Notes under the pieces: model-generated
Database searches by the model: none
Seen by the model: the letters and a program-made list of their open reading frames with translations, nothing else
Told to the model about the DNA's origin: nothing
Shown here: piece by piece, positions 31,696 to 39,750 of the stretch
Layout of the letters: each line of letters starts with the position of its first letter
How positions within the stretch are numbered: the stretch's first letter is position 1
Translations under genes and position numbers: made by a program
Assembly: GCA_963700775.1 (NCBI GenBank)
Contig: CAVOYU010000015.1
Location: 62,001-126,000, forward strand
Source: Thermohalobaculum sp963700775
GTDB lineage: Bacteria; Pseudomonadota; Alphaproteobacteria; Rhodobacterales; Rhodobacteraceae
Direction: 5' to 3'
Length of the DNA: 64,000 bases

Positions 31696-32076
31696 ATGGA
31701 CGCAGACCTGTTCGAGAAGGGCCTGGCCCGCCGCAAGGCGGTACTGGGCGCGGAATACGTCGAGAAGAACCTGGCCGCGGCGGACGATTTCACCCGGCCT
31801 TTCCAGGAGGCGATGACCGCCTGGGCCTGGGGCTTCGGCTGGGGCGACGACACCATCGACGCCAAGACCCGCTCGATGATGAACCTCGCGATGATCGGGG
31901 CGCTCGGCCGGATGCACGAGTGGGAGCTGCATTGCCGCGGCGCGCTGAACAACGGCGTCAGCAAGGACGAGATCCGCGCCATCATCCACGTGGTCGCGAT
32001 CTACTGCGGCGTGCCGCAGTCGCTGGAGTGCTTCCGCGTCGCCCGCAAGGTGCTCGAGGAACGGGGGCTGCTGTGA
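31696..32076 (+). CDS. Carboxymuconolactone decarboxylase family protein
   Basis: A 126-residue protein of the CMD/AhpD-like all-helical fold. Features include KTRSMMNLAMIGALGRMHEWELHCRGALNNGVSKDEIRAIIHVVAIYCGVP, with the EWELH and conserved late His-Val patch of PcaC. It lacks the AhpD CxxC pair, so peroxidase action is unlikely, and a PcaC-type decarboxylase is more probable. Its stop overlaps the GTG start of the next gene. No other protocatechuate genes are present, so the substrate is open. Confidence 0.85.
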   Translation: MDADLFEKGLARRKAVLGAEYVEKNLAAADDFTRPFQEAMTAWAWGFGWGDDTIDAKTRSMMNLAMIGALGRMHEWELHCRGALNNGVSKDEIRAIIHVVAIYCGVPQSLECFRVARKVLEERGLL

Positions 32077-33176
32077 AGATCACCCGCATCGCCGTCTACC
32101 GGGTCGTCCTGCCGATCCCCGGCGGGTACAGCTTCGCCAAGGGAAAGTCCGTACTGACAGCCGACAGCACCGTGGTCCGGCTCGACACCGATGCCGGCAT
32201 CACCGGCTGGGGCGAAGCCTGTCCGCTCGGGCCGTTCTACCTGCCTTCCTATGCGGAGGGTGTGCGTGCCGGACTGGCGATGCTGGCGCCGCATGTCCTC
32301 GGCCTCGATCCCTGCCGGATCGGGGCGCTGAACCGGCGCATGGACCGCGAGCTGCGCGGGCACCCCTATGTTAAGTCGGCGATCGATGTCGCGGCCCACG
32401 ATATCCTCGGCAAGTCCGCCGGTCTTCCGGTGCATGCGCTGCTCGGTGGCCGGCAGATGGAGTCGGCGCCGATGTACTGGTCGGTCAGCCAGGGCGAGCC
32501 GGGCGAAATGCGGGCGGCCGTCGCGCGGGCGCGGGCGCAGGGCTACGTCCAGTTCCAGCTCAAGGTCGGCGGCGATCCGGAGACGGATATTGCGCGCATC
32601 CGCGCCGGCATGGCCGAGGCGAGCCCGGGCGAGACCTTCCTTTGCGACGCCAATACTGGCTGGCGGCGCGACGAGGCGCTGCGGGTCGCGCGGGAAACCG
32701 AGGCGCTTGCCTACGTCCTCGAGCAGCCCTGCGAGCTTTACGCCGACAATCTCTCGGTCCGCCGCCGGGTGCGCCAGACCGTCAAGCTCGACGAGAGCCT
32801 GCAGACTGTCGAGGACGTGATGCGGGCCCTTGCCGACGATGCCTGCGACGTGGCCTGCATCAAGATCACCAAGATGGGTGGGCTGTCGAAGGCCCGGTTC
32901 GCCCGCGACCTGCTTGCCGCCCACGGCATCCCGATGACCGTCGAAGACGTGTGGGGGGCCGAGATCGTCACCGCCGCACTCGGCCATCTGGCAATCTCCA
33001 CCCCACCGGAGGCATGCCTCAACACGACCGACCTGCACAGCTACAACAGCGTGCACCTGGCGCTCGGCGCACCGGAGCCGCGCGACGGCAGGCTCCGGGT
33101 TTCGGATGCGCCGGGACTGGGTGTGGAGCCAGACCTCGATGTCCTCGGCACTCCGGTGGCGGAGCACGCCGCGTAG
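32073..33176 (+). CDS. Enolase-superfamily enzyme, mandelate racemase/muconate lactonizing type
   Basis: A 367-residue member of the mandelate racemase group. The N-terminal capping domain (KITRIAVYRVVLPI...) is followed by the barrel with the lysine strand QFQLKVGGD, metal ligands in FLCDANTGW, VLEQPC and KLDESL, and the second acid/base lysine in IKITKMGGL. This pattern resembles hydroxyproline (betaine) epimerases and cis-3-hydroxyproline dehydratases, but the substrate is not decidable by eye. The GTG start overlaps the preceding stop (GTGA). Confidence 0.85.
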   Translation: MKITRIAVYRVVLPIPGGYSFAKGKSVLTADSTVVRLDTDAGITGWGEACPLGPFYLPSYAEGVRAGLAMLAPHVLGLDPCRIGALNRRMDRELRGHPYVKSAIDVAAHDILGKSAGLPVHALLGGRQMESAPMYWSVSQGEPGEMRAAVARARAQGYVQFQLKVGGDPETDIARIRAGMAEASPGETFLCDANTGWRRDEALRVARETEALAYVLEQPCELYADNLSVRRRVRQTVKLDESLQTVEDVMRALADDACDVACIKITKMGGLSKARFARDLLAAHGIPMTVEDVWGAEIVTAALGHLAISTPPEACLNTTDLHSYNSVHLALGAPEPRDGRLRVSDAPGLGVEPDLDVLGTPVAEHAA

Positions 33177-33313
33177 GGATCGCCCGAGGAAGCCGCCCTC
33201 GCCGCTGAGCCGGCCGCGGACTGGCTTTGCGCGCCGACGCCTGCGTCCCGATCCCCGTCGCGCCAGGGCGGCGGAGCCCGTCCTTCCCCCGAACGCTGCC
33301 AGGGCCTGCCCGC

Positions 33314-33327
33314 TTGACTTTCGTCAA
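33314..33327. promoter_or_regulatory. FNR/NNR-type box upstream of NO-reductase operon
   Basis: TTGACTTTCGTCAA fits the TTGA-N6-TCAA consensus of FNR, NnrR and Dnr regulators exactly. Its centre lies 71.5 bp before the first ATG of the operon (33392), the same distance as the box before nirS. It implies activation under low oxygen or by NO. Confidence 0.75.
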
Positions 33328-33391
33328 TCGGACCCTTCGGGGCCGGTGCTAGCGTCTGGCCTCCGACATGCCGCCAGAAAGGATCTGTCCC

Positions 33392-33556
33392 ATGTCCGAC
33401 GAATCCAAGGATACCTCGCCGCCCGAGCGGATCCCGTTCATGCAGCGGGTGCTCGACAATCCGTTCCTGCTCCTGTTCCTCGGCATCACCATCCCGACGG
33501 TCCTGTACATCGTCTGGGGTGTGATGGAGGTCGCCTCAATCCCGCTCGCCCAGTGA
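33392..33556 (+). CDS. Small single-span membrane protein heading the NO-reductase operon
   Basis: A 54-residue protein with a charged N-terminus (MSDESKDTSPPERIPFMQRV) and one transmembrane helix (PFLLLFLGITIPTVLYIVWGVMEVA). AAAGGA lies at suitable distance before the ATG. It is 26 bp from the CuA subunit gene and first after the FNR/NNR box. I do not recognise a named family; a third subunit of the heme-copper enzyme is the most likely role, inferred from position and size. Confidence 0.75.
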   Translation: MSDESKDTSPPERIPFMQRVLDNPFLLLFLGITIPTVLYIVWGVMEVASIPLAQ

Positions 33557-33582
33557 CGGCGGCAATCGGCAGGGAGACACCC

Positions 33583-34121
33583 ATGGCCATTACCCCTCCG
33601 GAACGGCGCATCTGGTGGAACGAACCGATCCACGGGCTCGAGCTCGGCTGGATCGTGATCGCCTTCCTCTGGGGCCTGTTCATGTTCTTCTTCATGATCG
33701 CCTGGCACTTCATCGGTCAGCAGAACCTGTCGACCGAGACCTACCGCATCCAGCCCTCGGCCTACGAAGCCAAGGTCGAGGCCTTCGCCGAGCAGTACAA
33801 GATCGGCGAGGAGGAGGGCGTCCCGGTGGTCACGCCCGCCCGCGGGCGAGCGACGCCTATCATGCTCGCCCGGCTGTGGGAGTGGTGGCCGATCCTCGAA
33901 CTGAAGAAGGGTCAGAGCTACCGCATCCACCTGTCGTCGGCCGACTGGCAGCACGGCTTCTCGCTGCAGCCGACCAACATCAACATCTCAGGTGCATCCC
34001 GGCTACGAGCACGTCGTCACGCTGACGCCGACCGAGACCGGCGACTTCGGCGTCATCTGCAACGAGTTCTGCGGCATCGGCCATCACACAGATGACCGGC
34101 CGGATCCGTGTCACCGAATAG
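33583..34121 (+). CDS. CuA-type subunit II of a heme-copper NO reductase/oxidase, two frameshifts
   Basis: 178 residues after repair. One N-terminal transmembrane helix (about residues 22-43) anchors a periplasmic cupredoxin domain. The CuA ligands appear complete: His in SADWQHGFSLQP (about H124) and C159, E161, C163, H167 and M170 in CNEFCGIGHHTM. It would accept electrons from a c-type cytochrome. Extra bases lie at 33988 and 34091; without them the frame runs to the TAG at 34119-34121 (end TGRIRVTE). It is 16 bp from the catalytic subunit gene. Confidence 0.85.
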
Positions 34122-34137
34122 GGCGAGGAGGCTGACC

Positions 34138-35880
34138 ATGACCGCAATCGATGCTGGCTCCGGTCGGCATCGGCGACGCTGGCCGCGAACTTCCGCACCT
34201 GCCGCTACACCGGGCTGAAGGTCGACGCGCAGGCCCAGGCGCTGATCAAGGCCAACGCCGTGGCCGCGGTGGTGTTCCTGCTGCTCGGCGGCCTGATGGG
34301 CCTCTGGTGGCGCTGACCCGCTGGCCGGCGGTGCATCTGCTGCCGGCCGAAATGGTTCTATCTGGTGCTGACCGGGCACGGCGCCAACGTGCTGCTGTTC
34401 TGGATCATCTTCTTCGAGATCGCGGTGCTGTACTTCGCCTCGGCGGATCCTGCTCGAACTCGCGGCTGGCGGCACCGAAGCTGGGCTGGCTCGGCTTCGT
34501 CCTGATGGTGGCCGGCGCGCTGATGGCGAACTACGCGGTGCTGCGGGGCGATTCGAGCGTGATGTTCACCTCCTACCCGCCGATGAAGGCCTCGCACTGG
34601 TTCTACCTGTCGCTGATCCTGTTCGCGGTTGGCGCGCTGATCGGCTGTCGGTGCTTCTTCGGCACGCTGGTGATCGCGCAAGGCGGAGCGCACCTATGAC
34701 GGCTCGATCCCGCTGGTCACCTTCGGCGCGCTGACCGCCGGCGATCATCGCCGTCTTCACGCATCGCCTCGGGCGCGATCATCCTCATCCCGACCTGGCT
34801 GTGGTCGCTGGGCCTGATCATCGACATCGACACGTTGATGTACAAGGTCGTCTGGTGGGGCATGGGCCACTCCTCGCAACAGATCAACGTCTCGGCCCAT
34901 GTGGCGATCTGGTACGCGATCGCGCGCCATGGTGCTCGGCGCCAAGCCGCTGTCCGAGAAGGTCAGCCGCACCGCCTTCCTCATGTACATCCTGTTCCTG
35001 CAGCTCGCCTCGGCCCACCATCTGCTGGCCGAGCCCGGGCATGAGCGCCGAGTGGAAGATCGTCAACACCAGCTACATGATGTATCTGGCGGTGATGGGT
35101 TCGATGATCCATGGCCTGACCGTGCCGGGCTCGATCGAGGCGGCGCAGCGGCGGAACGGCTATCACACGCGGCGTGTTCGAGTGGCTGACCAAGGCGCCC
35201 TGGGGCAATCCGGCCTTCGCCGGCATGTTCCTCGCCTGGTCATGTTCGGCTTCATCGGCGGCATCTCCGGCGTCGTGCTCGGCACCGAGCAGCTCAACGT
35301 GCTGATGCACAACACGATCTACGTGCCGGGCCATTTCCACGGCACCGTGGTGGCCGGCACGACGCTGGCCTTCATGGCGGTGACCTATCTGGTCGTGCCG
35401 CTGATCTTCCAGCGTGAGATCATGTGGCCGAGGCTCGCCAAGTGGCAGCCCTATCTGTTCGGCATCGGCGCCGGCGGCATCTCGCTCTTCATGATGGGCG
35501 CTGGAACGCTGGGGGTCGCGCGGCGGCACTGGGACATCACGCTCACCGACGCGGCGCACGCCTTCGAGTACCCCGCCGCAGCCTATCTGATGATGGGGCT
35601 CAACGGCATCTTCGCCGTCATCGCGGCGATCGGCGGCGTCATCTTCATCGTGATTATCGTCGGCACCATGCTGTTCGGCAAGCGCCTCGATACGACGCAG
35701 GTGCAGCCGCTGGCCTTCCCGCTGCATTCGGGCGGGGCGCAGGCGGTGTCGAGCTATGGCAGCGCGGGCACGCTGCAGCTGCCCGGCACCATCGTCCTGG
35801 TCGGCATCTTCTTCGCCTCCTTCGTGCTCTACTACTTCGTCAACTGGAAGTATCTGTCCGAACTCTGGCTGTTCCGCTGA
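34138..35880 (+). CDS. Heme-copper catalytic subunit, eNOR-like nitric oxide reductase, about 13 frameshifts
   Basis: A polytopic subunit I of 577 residues after repair (eleven extra and two missing bases between 34150 and 35240; the repaired length is a multiple of three). The low-spin heme His is in LTGHGANVLLFW (about H80), the CuB ligands in helix VI MGHSSQQINV (H242) and SAHHLLAEP (H291, H292), and the heme pair in VPGHFHGTVVAG (H396, H398). Oxidases have HPEVY in helix VI with a crosslinked tyrosine; here it is HSSQQ, with no tyrosine, as in NO reductases. This fits the eNOR type proposed in recent heme-copper classifications. It is intact only if the indels are errors. Context: NNR box, nir genes. 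Confidence 0.8.
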
Positions 35881-35899
35881 GGACCGGGAGGGAACGACC

Positions 35900-36769
35900 A
35901 TGCTCGCCGCGGCCCGCATCACCACCTCGCTTCTCAAGCTGCGGATCGGCTTTGCCATCGCCTTGAGCGCGCTGGCGGGAATGGTGGCCGCGGAGGGCGC
36001 CTTCTCGCCGCTCCGGGCGCTGATCTTCGCTCTCGCCGTGCTGGGCGCCTCCGGCGCGGCGGGGGCGTTCAATCACTACCACGAGCGGGACGCCGACCGG
36101 CTGATGCGGCGGACCCGCGCCCGGCCCTTCGCGCGGGGCATCCTGAAGCCCGGCGCGATCTGGCCGGTCACCTTCCTCGGCCTGCTGGTCGCCTCGCTGG
36201 CCATGGCCGCCGCGGTCGGCGGCTCGCTGGCCGCGGCCTTCGTCTTCCTCGGCGCCTTCACCTATGGCATCGTCTACACGGTCTGGCTGAAGCGCCGCTC
36301 GGCCTGGAACATCGTGGTCGGCGGCGCCGCCGGCAGCTTCGCCATCCTCGCCGGAGCCGCGGCCGTCGAGCCCGGGATGCAGGCGACGCCGGTGGTGCTG
36401 GCGATCGTCATGTTCCTCTGGACCCCGCCGCATTTCTGGAGCCTCGCCGCCGCCAAGGGCGACGACTACCGCGAGGCCGGGGTGCCGATGCTGCCGATCA
36501 TCGTGCCGGAATACGCCTGGACCCGGGCGATCCTCGCCCATACGGCGGTGCTGGCGGCGCTGTCGCTGCTGCCGCTCGCCTATGGCATGGGGCCGGTCTA
36601 CGGGATCTGCGCCGGGATGGGCGGCGGGTTCTTCCTGTGGCGAAGCTGGCAGCTCCTCAGGGCACCGTCACGCAAGACCGCCATGGCGAATTTCGGCGCT
36701 TCGCTGGTACAGTTCTGCCTGCTGACCACGGGCGTCTTCCTCGACGAGGCCGTGCGGTGGGCGTTCTGA
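35900..36769 (+). CDS. cyoE: Protoheme IX farnesyltransferase (heme O synthase)
   Basis: A 289-residue UbiA-family prenyltransferase with about eight transmembrane segments and the diagnostic Asp-rich loop NHYHERDADRLMRRTRARPF; the second loop region is YTVWLKRRSAWNIVVGG. It attaches farnesyl to heme B. Its place 19 bp after the heme-copper subunit suggests that this enzyme uses a farnesylated heme rather than the heme b of classical NorB. A GGGAGGGAA ribosome-binding site precedes the ATG. No frameshift. Confidence 0.93.
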   Translation: MLAAARITTSLLKLRIGFAIALSALAGMVAAEGAFSPLRALIFALAVLGASGAAGAFNHYHERDADRLMRRTRARPFARGILKPGAIWPVTFLGLLVASLAMAAAVGGSLAAAFVFLGAFTYGIVYTVWLKRRSAWNIVVGGAAGSFAILAGAAAVEPGMQATPVVLAIVMFLWTPPHFWSLAAAKGDDYREAGVPMLPIIVPEYAWTRAILAHTAVLAALSLLPLAYGMGPVYGICAGMGGGFFLWRSWQLLRAPSRKTAMANFGASLVQFCLLTTGVFLDEAVRWAF

Positions 36770-36803
36770 GGCCAGATTCCATCGGCGTGCGCGTTTTCCG
36801 TGG

Positions 36804-36864
36804 GGTGCGTGCTCGCGCGCACCTGCTTCGGCGCCCGGTCGAATGGTGCGTGCAAGCGCGCACC
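36804..36864. repeat. Two 20-bp near-palindromes, 41 bp apart
   Basis: GGTGCGTGC-NN-GCGCGCACC occurs at 36804-36823 (NN = TC) and 36845-36864 (NN = AA). Each copy is an inverted repeat with a single T/G mismatch, and the copies begin 41 bp apart, close to four helical turns. They lie between cyoE and sco and the second overlaps the chosen sco start. They may be operators, or simply a local duplication. Confidence 0.6.
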
Positions 36865-37677
36865 CTGCGCCTCGCCGCGCTGCTCGCGATTGCGGCCGCC
36901 ACCCCGGCCGGGGCGGCGACCGATTCGCGCCTCGACCCGGCCGCCGTGATCGAACGCTCCGAGGCGGCCATCGGCCGCATGGTCGGGGCCTACACGCTGA
37001 CCGATTCCCGCGGGCAGCCTCTGCCGCTCGCCTCGTTCCGCGGCAAGCCGCTGGTGATCAGCCTGGTCTACACCAGCTGCGCCTCGGTCTGCCCGGCGAC
37101 AACGCAGCATGTCCTCGGCGCCGTGCGCGCCGCCCGCGGGGCGCTGGGCGACGACAGCTTCGCGGTGCTGACCTTCGGCTTCGACGCCCGCCACGACACG
37201 CCCGGCGCACTCTCGGCCTTCGCCCATACCCAGGGGATCGACGTCGCCGGCTGGCAGCTCGCCAGCGCCGATGCGGGCACCGTCGAGGCCCTGCTCCGCG
37301 ACCTCGGCTTCAGCTTCGACGCCGCCGCCGGCGGCTTCGAGCACATCACCCAGACGACCATTCTCGACGCCGAGGGCCGGGTCTACCGCCAGGTCTATGG
37401 CGACAGCTTCCCCGACCAGGTCTTCGTCGAGCCGCTGAAGGAGCTGGTGTTCGGCACCTCGGTCAAGTCGCTGTCGTTCACCGATCTCGTCGACCGCATC
37501 AAGTTCATCTGCACGGTCTACAATCCCTCCAGCGGCGCCTACCAGTTCGACTACGCGATCGGCTTCGGCATCGTCATCGGCGGCCTGTCGCTGGCCCTCA
37601 CCGGGCTGATCGTGTTCCGGCTCTGGCGCAACAACCGGCGCCTGCTGGCGGCGCGGGACGGGCGGGAAGCGACGTGA
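36850..37677 (+). CDS. SCO1/SenC-type copper chaperone with C-terminal anchor
   Basis: A thioredoxin-fold protein for CuA assembly. The copper motif is TSCASVCPATTQHV (CxxxCP), the distal His is in GGFEHITQTTILD, and FGFDARHDTPG matches the family. Unlike most SCO proteins it has a C-terminal extension (KFICTVYNPSSGAYQFDYAIG) and a transmembrane helix at the very end (IVIGGLSLALTGLIVF). The start is uncertain: a GTG at 36850 (275 residues) gives a good signal peptide; GTGs upstream are in frame too. It overlaps the cytochrome b fusion gene (GTGA). Confidence 0.85.
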   Translation: MQARTLRLAALLAIAAATPAGAATDSRLDPAAVIERSEAAIGRMVGAYTLTDSRGQPLPLASFRGKPLVISLVYTSCASVCPATTQHVLGAVRAARGALGDDSFAVLTFGFDARHDTPGALSAFAHTQGIDVAGWQLASADAGTVEALLRDLGFSFDAAAGGFEHITQTTILDAEGRVYRQVYGDSFPDQVFVEPLKELVFGTSVKSLSFTDLVDRIKFICTVYNPSSGAYQFDYAIGFGIVIGGLSLALTGLIVFRLWRNNRRLLAARDGREAT

Positions 37678-39242
37678 CGTCCGCGATCAGACGCGTCCTG
37701 CGGAACGGCTTCGACCGGGCCGAGCGCGGCTTCGACGCGGTGTTCGGGCCGGCGTGGAATCCACTCGGCCAGCTCGGCGCGCTCGGCTGGTTCCTGTTCT
37801 GGATCGTCGCCGCCACCGGCATGTACCTGTTCATCTTCTTCGACACCGGAGTGGTGAACGCCTACACCTCGGTGGCCTGGCTCAGCACCGACCACTGGTG
37901 GCATGCGGGCATCGCCCGCAGCTTCCATCGCTACGCCTCGGACCTTATGGTGGCGGTGATGATGATCCACCTGGTGCGCGAGTTCGCCCATGACCGTTAC
38001 CGGGGGGTCCGCTGGTTCTCGTGGTTCACGGGCGTGCCGCTGATCTGGTTCGTCTATGTCTCGGGCATCACCGGTTACTGGCTGATCTGGGACCGGCTGG
38101 CGCAATACGTCGCCATCGTCTCGACCGAGCTCCTGGACTGGCTGCCGATCTTCGGCGAGCCGATCGCGCGAAACTTCCTGACGCCGGAGAACCTCAGCGG
38201 CCGGTTCTTCACCCTGATGGTGTTCCTGCACATCGCCGTGCCGCTGATCCTGCTTCTGGTGATGTGGATCCACATCCAGCGGATCTCGCGGGCGAAGGTG
38301 AACCCTTCGCGCGAGCTCGGCGCCATGGTGCTGGCCGGGCTGCTGGCCGCGTCGCTGGTCCTGCCCGCGAATCTCGAGGCGGCGGCGGACCTCTCCAGAG
38401 TGCCCGGGGAGGTCGGCATCGACTGGTTCTTCCTGCCGCTCTACCCGCTGGTCGACTATGTGCCGAAGGGCGCCGTCTGGGGCGGGCTCGGGATCTTCAC
38501 CCTGGCGCTTTGCGCCCTGCCCTGGCTGCCGCCGATCAAGGCGCCCGCGGCGGCCGAGGTGTTCCTCGACCACTGCAACGGCTGCGCCCGCTGCGTCGAG
38601 GACTGCCCCTATGCGGCGATCCGGCTGGTGCCGAGGACCGACGGCGCGCCGTTCCCGCAGCAGGTCGAGGTCAAGGCCGACCGCTGCGTCGCATGCGGCA
38701 TCTGCATGGGCGCATGCCCTTCTTCCACCCCATTCCGGCGCACCGAGGATCTGGTGACCGGCATCGACCTGCCGGGCTACCCGCTGAGGGAGCTGCGCGA
38801 GAAGGTGCTGGCCGCGGCGGCGGAGCTCGACGGTCCGGGCCGGGTGCTGACCCTCGCCTGCGCGCACGGCGCCGGCGCGGCGCCGGCGCCCGGCACCGTG
38901 GTGCTGCCCTGCGTCGCCATGGCGCCGCCCTCGCTGATCGACTTCGTGCTCAGCCGCGGCCACGCAGACGGGGTCTGTGTCGCCGGCTGCGCCGAGCGCG
39001 GCTGCCAGCACCGGCTCGGCATCGAGTGGACCCGCCAGCGCTTCGCCGGCGAGCGTGACCCTTATCTCCGGCCCCGGGTGCCGCGCGAGCGCATCGCCAC
39101 CGTCTGGGCCGGGCCGACGGAGACGACCCGGCTCGACCGCGAGCGGGCAGCCTTCCGCGACCGTCTGGCGGCCCTGCCGCCGGAGACGCCGCGCGCCCGG
39201 CGCGCCGCCCCGGCGCCCGCGCTCGAGGGAGCGGCGCCATGA
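37674..39242 (+). CDS. Cytochrome b / 2x[4Fe-4S] ferredoxin / MvhD-like fusion protein
   Basis: A 522-residue fusion. Residues about 30-210 are a cytochrome b N-terminal (bc1-type) domain with two exact H-X13-H heme pairs (H85/H99 in FHRYASDLMVAVMMIH, H186/H200). Two further hydrophobic segments follow. Residues 301-311 (CNGCARCVEDCP) and 338-348 (CVACGICMGACP) are two [4Fe-4S] sites. The C-terminal part (about 390-450) resembles MvhD/FlpD [2Fe-2S] proteins (LACAHG, VLPCVAMAPPS, GVCVAGCAERGCQHRLG). Electron flow between quinol or a soluble partner and the NO-reductase chain is inferred. GTG start overlaps the sco stop; no frameshift. Confidence 0.9.
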   Translation: MTSAIRRVLRNGFDRAERGFDAVFGPAWNPLGQLGALGWFLFWIVAATGMYLFIFFDTGVVNAYTSVAWLSTDHWWHAGIARSFHRYASDLMVAVMMIHLVREFAHDRYRGVRWFSWFTGVPLIWFVYVSGITGYWLIWDRLAQYVAIVSTELLDWLPIFGEPIARNFLTPENLSGRFFTLMVFLHIAVPLILLLVMWIHIQRISRAKVNPSRELGAMVLAGLLAASLVLPANLEAAADLSRVPGEVGIDWFFLPLYPLVDYVPKGAVWGGLGIFTLALCALPWLPPIKAPAAAEVFLDHCNGCARCVEDCPYAAIRLVPRTDGAPFPQQVEVKADRCVACGICMGACPSSTPFRRTEDLVTGIDLPGYPLRELREKVLAAAAELDGPGRVLTLACAHGAGAAPAPGTVVLPCVAMAPPSLIDFVLSRGHADGVCVAGCAERGCQHRLGIEWTRQRFAGERDPYLRPRVPRERIATVWAGPTETTRLDRERAAFRDRLAALPPETPRARRAAPAPALEGAAP

Positions 39243-39736
39243 GCCGTCCCCTGCGCCTGATCCTCGGAACCGCGGTCATGTCGGCCCTGATCCTCGGCAC
39301 CGCGGCCCTCTCCGCCTGGCCGTCCTACCGTGCGGAGCCGGAGGGAACCGGGCTGATCCGGCTCAGCTTCAGTCATGGCGGCCAGAAATCCTGCCGTGAC
39401 CTGACGGAAGCCGAGCAGGCGAAGCTTCCCGCCAACATGCGCCGCAAGCAGGTCTGTGACCGCCAGCGGCCGCCGCTCTATGTCGAGCTCGACATCGACG
39501 GCGCGACCGTGTTCCGCGCCGTGCTGCCGCCGTCCGGGATCGCCGGCGACGGTCCCTCGCGGGTCTACGAGCGATTCGTCCTGCCCGCCGGCCCGCACGA
39601 GATTGCGGTACGGCTCCGTGACAGCGCCCGGCCGGAGGGGTTCGACCATGATGCCGTGCACCGCGTCGATCTGGCGCCCGACCAGAGCTTCGCGATAGAC
39701 TTCAACCCCGCCTTCGGCGGGTTCATATTCCACTAG
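39239..39736 (+). CDS. Membrane-anchored protein of the NO-reductase operon, unknown
   Basis: A 165-residue protein with an N-terminal hydrophobic anchor (LILGTAVMSALILGTAALSAW) and a periplasmic part rich in beta-type segments (LIRLSFSHGGQKSCRDLTEAE, YVELDIDGATVFRAVLPPSG, GPHEIAVRLRDSA). Two cysteines are present. Its ATG overlaps the stop of the cytochrome b fusion, so it belongs to the operon. I do not recognise the family; accessory or assembly role is a guess. Confidence 0.8.
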   Translation: MSRPLRLILGTAVMSALILGTAALSAWPSYRAEPEGTGLIRLSFSHGGQKSCRDLTEAEQAKLPANMRRKQVCDRQRPPLYVELDIDGATVFRAVLPPSGIAGDGPSRVYERFVLPAGPHEIAVRLRDSARPEGFDHDAVHRVDLAPDQSFAIDFNPAFGGFIFH

Positions 39737-39750
39737 GACGGGAGGATCCC

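Noticed and set aside
31261..33176. A protocatechuate (beta-ketoadipate) gene cluster, suggested by the carboxymuconolactone decarboxylase-like and muconate-lactonizing-like genes plus BenE.
   Set aside because: The superfamilies are broad, none of the ring-cleavage or pca genes is present, BenE is 10 kb away, and the enolase-superfamily motifs look closer to proline-derivative enzymes.
33583..34121. An ordinary aa3-type cytochrome c oxidase operon.
   Set aside because: The CuA subunit, cyoE and SCO would fit, but the catalytic subunit lacks HPEVY and its tyrosine, there is no subunit III, and the operon sits under an FNR/NNR box beside nir genes.
34138..35880. Pseudogenisation of the heme-copper subunit, because it has more than ten frameshifts.
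   Set aside because: Metal ligands and hydrophobic segments are intact in all pieces, no nonsense or missense decay is seen, and the same error type occurs in nirS, pgi and edd. Errors in the sequence explain it better.
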